Shown piece after piece: positions 5,158-8,990 of a stretch of DNA of 8,990 bases. Location of the stretch: NCBI GenBank assembly GCA_027391075.1, contig DAHYHI010000036.1, positions 1-8,990 of the forward strand, read 5' to 3'. A program made the position numbers and the translations under genes. The notes beneath the pieces were generated by a model that saw only the letters and a program-made list of their open reading frames with translations, was not told the origin of the DNA and did no database searches. Origin of the DNA: JAJZAM01 sp027391075. Lineage in GTDB: Bacteria > Actinomycetota > Acidimicrobiia > Acidimicrobiales > Palsa-688. How positions within the stretch are numbered: position 1 is the first letter of the stretch; the number at the start of each line of letters is the position of its first letter.

Positions 5158-5577
5158 TTACTCGTCGCCACGTTCTGCTCCCAGCTCTCGTCGCACCTCG
5201 GCCACCACCTGCTCGGCGAAGCCCCCCAGGCGGTCCGCCAGCTCGCGGTCCGCCTCGAAGAGGTCGTCCGCGTACCGTCCGTCGACTGCCCATGGATCCA
5301 GAACCTCGAGGGTTGCGACGCCCACTCTTGGTAGCCGCCCAACCTGAATGCACATGGCGTGCAGCGCGACGAGGTTGTGGGTTTTCTTGAACGGCACGCC
5401 GGCGTCGATGAGCGTGGCCTTCAGCGCCTTCTCGGTGACCAGGTGTGCGAGGAAGCACGCCATGCGACTGGGGGACTCGGGATCCCGGGCAACGGCACGC
5501 ATCGCATGGAGGTCATCTTCGACGTTCCCGAGCCAGCGGCGGGCCTCGCGGTAGTTGTCGTCAGGCAGCTCTGGCAT
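5158..5577 (-). CDS. HEPN domain protein, putative toxin of an MNT-HEPN pair
   Basis: 139 residues from the ATG at 5577-5575, which lies 17 nt inside the end of the MNT gene and has GGGAAGGGCGGG upstream on the minus strand; a longer in-frame start at 5628 would sit deeper in the MNT gene. HEPN proteins are small helical bundles, many of them RNases. Visible are Y-R-E-A-R-R-W-L (9-16), E-D-D-L-H-A-M (20-26), M-A-C-F-L-A-H-L-V-T-E-K-A-L-K-A (39-54), K-K-T-H-N-L-V-A-L (64-72) and D-G-R-Y-A-D-D (99-105), the pattern of the PF05168-type HEPN family. The only Rx4-6H match is R38-x6-H45. The R-N-x-x-x-H-x-Y motif of HepT RNases is absent, so nuclease activity is not assured. Gene order (MNT first, overlapping) and strand support a two-gene toxin-antitoxin module. 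Confidence 0.8.
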   Translation of the reverse strand: MPELPDDNYREARRWLGNVEDDLHAMRAVARDPESPSRMACFLAHLVTEKALKATLIDAGVPFKKTHNLVALHAMCIQVGRLPRVGVATLEVLDPWAVDGRYADDLFEADRELADRLGGFAEQVVAEVRRELGAERGDE

Positions 5578-5935
5578 AGACGACCCGCCCTTCCCGAAGC
5601 GGCCAGTAGTGCATCGAGCCGATGACATCGCGTCTGCGCCGGCACTCGCGTCTGTCGGTCACGAAGATCTGGAGTGGCAGCAGTGCCGGCGTTACGTGGC
5701 GAAGTGAAGCCTCGAGATCGTGGCGCTTGGTGTAGTCGATGGAGGAGAGCACCACCATCAAGTCGATGTCCGAATCGGGGCCGTCATCGCCACGGGCGAC
5801 GGAGCCGAAGAGGAGCACCTGCTCGGGGTCACTGGCTGCCACAATCGCCTCCACCACATCCGACACCCACTCGGCCAGGGTGCGACCCGCGTAACACGCC
5901 TTGCCGTTGCGCTCCTCGTAGGCGACCGAGCTCAT
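5561..5935 (-). CDS. MNT-domain nucleotidyltransferase, putative antitoxin
   Basis: 124 residues from the ATG at 5935-5933. The minimal nucleotidyltransferase signature is plain: V-L-L-F-G-S-V-A-R-G-D-D-G-P-D-S-D-I-D-L (40-59), an exact GSx10DxD with G44-S45 and D56/D58 as metal ligands, followed by L-Q-I-F-V-T-D (88-94). In known MNT-HEPN systems the MNT protein inactivates its HEPN partner by transferring AMP to a tyrosine; whether that applies here is inference. The stop overlaps the HEPN start by 17 nt. The frame stays open upstream to 6268 through the tail of the decayed methylase, giving a possible 235-codon fused frame, but the first 111 codons belong to the methylase. A weak GGAA lies about 11 nt before the chosen ATG. 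Confidence 0.85.
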   Translation of the reverse strand: MSSVAYEERNGKACYAGRTLAEWVSDVVEAIVAASDPEQVLLFGSVARGDDGPDSDIDLMVVLSSIDYTKRHDLEASLRHVTPALLPLQIFVTDRRECRRRRDVIGSMHYWPLREGRVVYARAA

Positions 5936-5998
5936 GGCCCAAGTTCCGGCTGGACCGATCCCGGCGAGCCGGCACGACGGAGGATCCCGGGCCACGAG

Positions 5999-6798
5999 GT
6001 CACCAGGCTTGACGACCTTCGCGGAGCGGGATAACACTGCCATCCCGGGTCCGATTGCAGCCTGGGCGAGGTCCACCGGTGCGATGTTGCCCTGCTGGAA
6101 CTCACGGAGTGCCTTCGGCAGGTCGGCGTGCAGCGCTGCGAGGAAAGCTCTGCGGTTGGTGATGCCTGGGTGTCGCTGCGGGGACGGCACGCCAGTACGA
6201 TGGACGACACGAGGGAGTTGCTTGCCTGGTTGTGCATGCGGATATCGAGCTCGGTCCGCGTCGGCCAAGTAGCAGTCACGGCGAATCCCGAGTGGAGCAA
6301 ACCGGCAAGCATCGCCTTCCGCCCGGTTGAGGCTACGCCCCTTTTGTCGTGCTCGGACTGCTTGAATGCGTAGAGTACGGTCAGCGGATATGAAGGGTCA
6401 GTCGCCTTACTCAAGTTTGCGGACGCCCGTTCGAGGCCTTCCTCGAAGAGCTGCTCGGACTTCGACTTGTCGCCGTCGCTCTCATCGCTTCTGAACGGAT
6501 CGGCGACGAGTTCAGTACTTTTCGGCGTGACTATCGTCGAGAACAGATCCCGATACATGGCTGCGAGAGAGCGCCGGAGCCAGACGTAGAAGAAGTGGAA
6601 GGGAGCGGCATACCCGACGTTGTCGTAGTAGGGAGGATCGATTGAAACCGCGATGGGGCGGAGGGGTCGTCGACGAGTTGGGCGACAAGCACGGTACGGC
6701 ATTGCCACCTCGACGGGTTTGCGCCCGGGCGTCTGGTCGTTGGTCGTCCGGGGCGCGCTGTCTGGTCGGGAATCAGGCTGGGACATTTGCGGTCTCAT
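5999..6798 (-). pseudogene. Decayed DUF1156-type DNA methyltransferase
   Basis: Pieces of one large adenine-specific methylase family (about 900-1000 residues when intact, from memory) are scattered over three minus frames. The start at 6798 gives M-R-P-Q-M-S, then R-K-P-V-E-V-A-M-P (6723-6697), the DUF1156 N-terminal block. L-V-A-Q-L-V-D-D-P-S-A (6689-6657) lies in another frame. After a large deletion the first frame resumes with the catalytic motif I-D-P-P-Y-Y-D-N-V-G-Y-A (6642-6607), F-F-Y-V-W-L-R-R-S-L, L-F-E-E-G-L, P-L-T-V-L-Y-A-F-K-Q and S-S-I-V-L-A-C-R-P-R. Near 6153-6160 one base is lost and a third frame continues N-R-R-A-F-L-A-A-L and Q-Q-G-N-I-A-P-V-D-L-A-Q-A-A-I-G-P-G-M-A-V to about 5999. 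The C-terminal third is absent. Such methylases often sit in phage-defence islands. Confidence 0.8.
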
Positions 6799-7204
6799 GG
6801 AGCTTGTCCCAGTCGAGAGTGGTGCTGTGTTCGGCGAAGTGAAGTTCGCTGGACTTGCCGGCGAAGGGGTCGCGCACGTCGCGGACCTGGCAGGTCCTGT
6901 TGGTGCGAAAATCGACGTAGGCGGCGCGGATCGTCTCCTCGGGAAGCTCGACTCCGCCGGCGAACGGCGAGAAGGCGACCACCTGCCAGGGCTCTCCCCG
7001 GCGCACGCGCGTCGCCCCTGACAGCAGCGCTCGGCCAATGTCGTCGGGATAGACGACCTCTGTGCCTCGGCCGCGCCCGAGCGAGCGCGGTAGTCCCGGG
7101 GGCACGAGCCCCACCCGCCTCCAGTCCTCCAAGCGGCGAAGCGAGCAGGCCACTGCTTGGGCGCGCAGCTTCGCTACCAGGGCCTTCGTGGCGCTGGAGG
7201 GCAT
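6773..7204 (-). CDS. Small MerR-like HTH protein preceding the methylase remnant
   Basis: 143 residues from the ATG at 7204-7202; an upstream ATG at 7234 would add ten. I prefer 7204 because M-P-S-S-A-T-K-A-L-V-A-K-L-R resembles the start of related actinobacterial proteins. Neither has a clear ribosome site. Residues 5-52 look like a winged-helix/MerR-type unit: L-R-A-Q-A-V-A-C-S-L-R-R-L-E-D-W-R-R-V-G-L-V-P-P (13-36), then L-G-R-G-R-G-T-E-V-V-Y-P (42-53). The second half (V-V-A-F-S-P-F...R-A-A-Y-V-D-F) matches the small accessory proteins of that kind. The gene overlaps the start of the methylase remnant (6798) by 26 nt, so both were one transcript. The likely role is regulation of that cassette; this is inference. 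The reading frame itself appears undamaged. Confidence 0.6.
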   Translation of the reverse strand: MPSSATKALVAKLRAQAVACSLRRLEDWRRVGLVPPGLPRSLGRGRGTEVVYPDDIGRALLSGATRVRRGEPWQVVAFSPFAGGVELPEETIRAAYVDFRTNRTCQVRDVRDPFAGKSSELHFAEHSTTLDWDKLHETANVPA

Positions 7205-7581
7205 AGCAGTACGCGGCACATCAGGAGCGTACATCGCCCGGTTGAAACCGCGACGGGACCCAAGGCAGATGCGTACGCTCAGCAGCGAGCTCTGACGTGC
7301 AGAGCCGACCCCGCAGTGTCTGAGCTTAGGTGGCCACCTCCCGGGTGTTCGTCTTGACCTCTGGGTCGGTGCATACGCGATCGTGCATCTGTCGGCCAGG
7401 CGACCGGAATTGAGAAGGCACTCCCGCCGCGCACCCCGCCCGACAAGTGTGTTAGCGGTGGTTCTCAATATCGGCGGCGTTTTTCACCGCAAGGCTTCGC
7501 TCGTTCGCAGGCGATGAGCATCAGTACTCCTACGGGAGCTGCCTCGAGCTGTTGCAGGCGGGTCCTAGGCGGAGGGTGGCT

Positions 7582-7610
7582 GGACCTTCGGGTGATCGAC
7601 CCGAAGGTCT
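7582..7610. repeat. Strong inverted repeat / hairpin
   Basis: ACCTTCGGGT (7584-7593) and ACCCGAAGGT (7599-7608) are exact reverse complements with loop GATCG. G7583-C7609 extends the stem, and G7582-T7610 adds a wobble pair in RNA. The 11-bp GC-rich stem could be a bidirectional terminator or a protein-binding palindrome. No T-tract follows. The 11-mer ACCCGAAGGTC also occurs at 634-644, in the structured stretch after hicAB. Confidence 0.7.
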
Positions 7611-7845
7611 GGGTCGCCGTCGCTCCGGTTAGGTTTCTGGGGACCCCAGCCAGGGAGGGGCGACATTGAGCAGTGCAGCGCCCAGGCGGCTGCATATGCA
7701 CGGCGCCACTACCAGCGTCTTTGCGCCTCCGGAGGACCGGGCGGCTCGGAATGCGACAGTGCCCCCGCCACCAAGTATCGGCGCTTTTCGCGCCTCTTTG
7801 CATACGCACAGGCCGCTGACCAACATTTATGGGTCGGCGGCTTCT

Positions 7846-7870
7846 GCGTTTGTGGGGCGCGTTTGTGGGG
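7846..7870. repeat. Tandem GCGTTTGTGGGG repeat
   Basis: GCGTTTGTGGGG occurs at 7846-7857 and again at 7859-7870, separated by a single C (13-bp period). Both copies are identical. The role is unknown; it lies about 100 bp before the long palindrome. Confidence 0.7.
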
Positions 7871-7966
7871 ACCTACTCAACCCCTGCATAGGGCAAAGAG
7901 GCGGCTCGCCAGGGCATGGGCGGCCTGACACGCTGCGGGTTCGCGCATCGAGGTCGGCGGGGTTTG

Positions 7967-7998
7967 GGCGCTGCACAGGGCATGCCCTGTGCAGCGCC
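7967..7998. repeat. Perfect 32-bp palindrome
   Basis: The left arm GGCGCTGCACAGGGCA (7967-7982) is the exact reverse complement of the right arm TGCCCTGTGCAGCGCC (7983-7998), with no spacer. The next pair outward (G7966/A7999) breaks it. A perfect 16-bp-per-arm palindrome is very unlikely by chance. It could extrude as a cruciform or be a site for a dimeric recombinase, a resolvase, a telomere-resolution-like enzyme or a transposon end fusion. No recombinase gene is visible in the window. Confidence 0.9.
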
Positions 7999-8066
7999 AC
8001 GCAGTTGCCCTACTCAACGGCGCTCGGAGTCGCCCGCACCTCGGGGGCGCTGATCGTGCTGCTGAC

Positions 8067-8088
8067 CGGCGATGGGCGTCCGTCGCCG
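8067..8088. repeat. Short hairpin
   Basis: CGGCGA (8067-8072) pairs with TCGCCG (8083-8088), continuing inward through one T-G wobble and two G-C pairs to a GCGT loop, a stem of about nine pairs. It sits among other repeats upstream of the toxin-antitoxin promoter and may be a terminator. Confidence 0.4.
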
Positions 8089-8326
8089 TTCGCCGCTGAT
8101 GCTGGTCGCTGTTGCCGTCGGCTGTAGTTGAGAGCTGCACACGACCACGGCGTGGCCGGATGGACACCGCGGTGCCGATCCTCGGAGTCGCCGATATCCA
8201 CCAGGGTGCCCCGTATAGGGGACGGGGAGCGGGAAACGTCACCGGGCGGGTGCTACGGGAGGCAGCTGGGACCAAGAGCATGCGCCTTGGACGGTGGCAA
8301 TCAAGGGTTGGTCTTGCGGGACAGCG

Positions 8327-8361
8327 TTGACAGCATCACAACTGTGAACTACAGTTGACAT
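8327..8361 (+). promoter_or_regulatory. Consensus promoter with overlapping operator for the HigB/HigA-like operon
   Basis: TTGACA (8327-8332) is a perfect -35 box. After exactly 17 nt comes TACAGT (8350-8355), a good -10 box. The GTG of the toxin starts 7 nt after the -10, so transcription should begin at or next to the start codon and the mRNA would be leaderless. An inverted repeat, CAACTGT (8339-8345) and ACAGTTG (8351-8357) with 5-nt spacer, covers the -10 box. Binding there would block RNA polymerase, which is how HTH antitoxins with their toxins normally repress their own operon. Confidence 0.8.
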
Positions 8362-8676
8362 GTGGTCGAGGTTGTCCGGTCAGAGACGTTCGACCGATGG
8401 CTACGCAAACTCAAAGATCGCCGTGCGGTCGGGCGGATCCTGGTTCTGATCGACCGGTTGGCCACCGGCAATCCCGGTGATGTCAAACCGGTCGGCCAGG
8501 CAGTCTTCGAGCTGCGCATCGACTACGGACCGGGTTACCGGGTGTACTTCCTGCGCGACGGCGATCGGCTAATCCTCCTGCTCAACGGCGGGGACAAGTC
8601 AACACAGGACGCGGACATCAAGGCCGCCTACGACATCGCCCGCCACTGGCGCCGCACTCAAGGAGCACAGCAATGA
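8362..8676 (+). CDS. RelE/ParE-superfamily (HigB-like) toxin of a type II toxin-antitoxin system
   Basis: 104 residues from GTG 8362, which lies at the predicted transcription start and has no Shine-Dalgarno. The sequence has the layout of the 'addiction module killer protein' family: E-T-F-D-R-W-L-R-K-L-K-D-R-R-A (8-22), R-I-L-V-L-I-D-R-L-A-T-G-N-P-G-D (25-40), G-Q-A-V-F-E-L-R-I-D-Y-G-P-G-Y-R-V-Y-F (45-63), L-L-L-N-G-G-D-K-S-T-Q (72-82) and A-D-I-K-A-A-Y (84-90). RelE-fold toxins of this kind cleave mRNA, usually on the ribosome. Length is normal and the key basic residues (R25, R52, R60, K79) are present. The stop overlaps the antitoxin start as ATGA. The toxin precedes the antitoxin, as in HigBA. 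Confidence 0.9.
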   Translation: MVEVVRSETFDRWLRKLKDRRAVGRILVLIDRLATGNPGDVKPVGQAVFELRIDYGPGYRVYFLRDGDRLILLLNGGDKSTQDADIKAAYDIARHWRRTQGAQQ

Positions 8677-8975
8677 ACACCGACACCGAGACTTTCGCCT
8701 CCTTCGACCCGTCGCACTACCTGAACACCGTCGAAGACGTCGCCGCCTACCTGGAAGCGGTCATCGACGAGTACGACGACGACCCTGCCGCGATCGCCCG
8801 GGCGCTGGGGGCGATAGCGCGTTCGCGCAACTTCAGCCAGATCGCCCGACAGGCCGAGATGAGCCGCGAAGGGCTCTACAAGGCGCTCTCCGCCGACGGC
8901 AACCCCAGCCTTGCCACCGTCATCAAGGTCTCCCATGCACTCGGACTGCGACTGCGCTTCGAAGCCGTCGCCTGA
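8673..8975 (+). CDS. HigA-like HTH antitoxin (addiction module antidote protein family)
   Basis: 100 residues from ATG 8673. AAGGAG (8660-8665) lies 7 nt upstream, and the start overlaps the toxin stop (ATGA), so translation is coupled but has its own strong ribosome site, which favours antitoxin excess over the leaderless toxin. The N-terminal part F-D-P-S-H-Y-L-N-T-V-E-D-V-A-A-Y-L (11-27) is the family's toxin-contacting segment. Residues 41-95 are an XRE-like HTH: A-L-G-A-I-A-R-S-R-N-F-S-Q-I-A-R (44-59), M-S-R-E-G-L-Y-K-A-L-S (63-73), then G-N-P-S-L-A-T-V-I-K-V-S-H-A-L-G-L (76-92). It should bind the inverted repeat at 8339-8357. The end is complete, 15 nt before the window edge. Confidence 0.9.
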   Translation: MNTDTETFASFDPSHYLNTVEDVAAYLEAVIDEYDDDPAAIARALGAIARSRNFSQIARQAEMSREGLYKALSADGNPSLATVIKVSHALGLRLRFEAVA

Positions 8976-8990
8976 ACCGGCAGGACTCGG

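Larger units (their letters stand above)
7205..8326. other. About 1.1 kb without a convincing gene, rich in inverted repeats
   Basis: Open frames here (for example 7666-8127 plus, 7465-7809 minus) have random-looking composition and run straight through palindromes, so I do not call them. What can be seen: palindrome AGGTGGCCACCT (7328-7339), hairpin GCTCTG/CAGAGC (7289-7305), the 7582-7610 hairpin, mirror element CTGGGG-A-CCCCAG (7637-7649), hairpin GGCGC/GCGCC (7780-7794), a 13-bp tandem repeat (7846-7870), the 32-bp palindrome (7967-7998) and a hairpin at 8067-8088. CTACTCAAC occurs twice, at 7873-7881 and 8010-8018. No tRNA or rRNA is recognisable. The stretch may hold the remains of a mobile element or a structured RNA. 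Confidence 0.5.

Noticed and set aside
5932..7038. 368-codon minus-strand frame taken as one gene
   Set aside because: The first 80 codons are antisense-phase noise over the HTH gene and the end is noise after the frameshift. Only the middle matches a methylase, so it is listed as a pseudogene.
7526..7538. ACTCCTACGGGAG, identical to a conserved 16S rRNA word; TACGGGAGGCAGC at 8254-8266 also resembles it
   Set aside because: Neither stretch continues into 16S-like sequence on either side, and no other rRNA blocks are recognisable. Short chance matches.
7666..8127. 153-codon plus-strand frame with a GGGAGGGG-like ribosome site before TTG
   Set aside because: Composition is arbitrary (P, R, S, A rich with no family look), and it runs through the tandem repeat and the 32-bp palindrome.
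7205..8326. CRISPR array or regular repeat array
   Set aside because: Repeats here are single inverted repeats or one tandem pair. No repeat-spacer periodicity was seen.

Overview
The window is high-GC DNA with GTG starts, 4-nt start/stop overlaps, apparently leaderless genes and families typical of Actinobacteria: a HicA with paired cysteines, a VC0807-type membrane protein, and a fragment of a mycothiol-dependent nitroreductase. I infer an actinobacterium and cannot name the genus. Short intact genes are interleaved with many broken gene pieces, which is the texture of an accessory or defence-type island rather than core chromosome.

Left part (1-2280). The window opens inside a hicA toxin gene (frame 2, stop at 170-172) that overlaps a hicB-type antitoxin (GTG at 169). 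A structured, terminator-like stretch follows, then a short minus-strand gene tail. Next is a TetR regulator (GTG at 908, AT-rich palindromic upstream region) that overlaps by 4 nt a VC0807-family membrane protein. The pair is probably an autoregulated operon.

Centre-left (2277-3257) is a gene graveyard. A perfect Shine-Dalgarno leads into an MFS-like N-terminus that begins with ATT. It is followed by a deleted and frameshifted 'MRxRGINYD' family gene, fused to a frameshifted 3' piece of a DsbA/mycothiol nitroreductase. Then come an intact APH-fold kinase (3257-4129) and a MOSC-domain protein (4311-4859).

Centre-right (4860-7234). A 71-bp second copy of the VC0807 gene 3' region lies at 4960-5030. 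On the minus strand, in transcription order, are a small HTH gene (7204 to 6773), a heavily decayed DUF1156-type DNA methyltransferase (6798 to about 5999) and an overlapping MNT-HEPN toxin-antitoxin-like pair (5935 to 5158). The methylase and HTH gene look like the remains of a defence cassette; the MNT-HEPN pair is still open.

Right part (7205-8990). About 1.1 kb without a convincing gene carries several inverted repeats, including a perfect 32-bp palindrome. It leads to a consensus promoter/operator and a leaderless RelE/HigB-like toxin with its downstream HigA-like antitoxin. The window therefore holds three toxin-antitoxin-type modules of unrelated families in 9 kb, separated by decaying genes and partial duplications.
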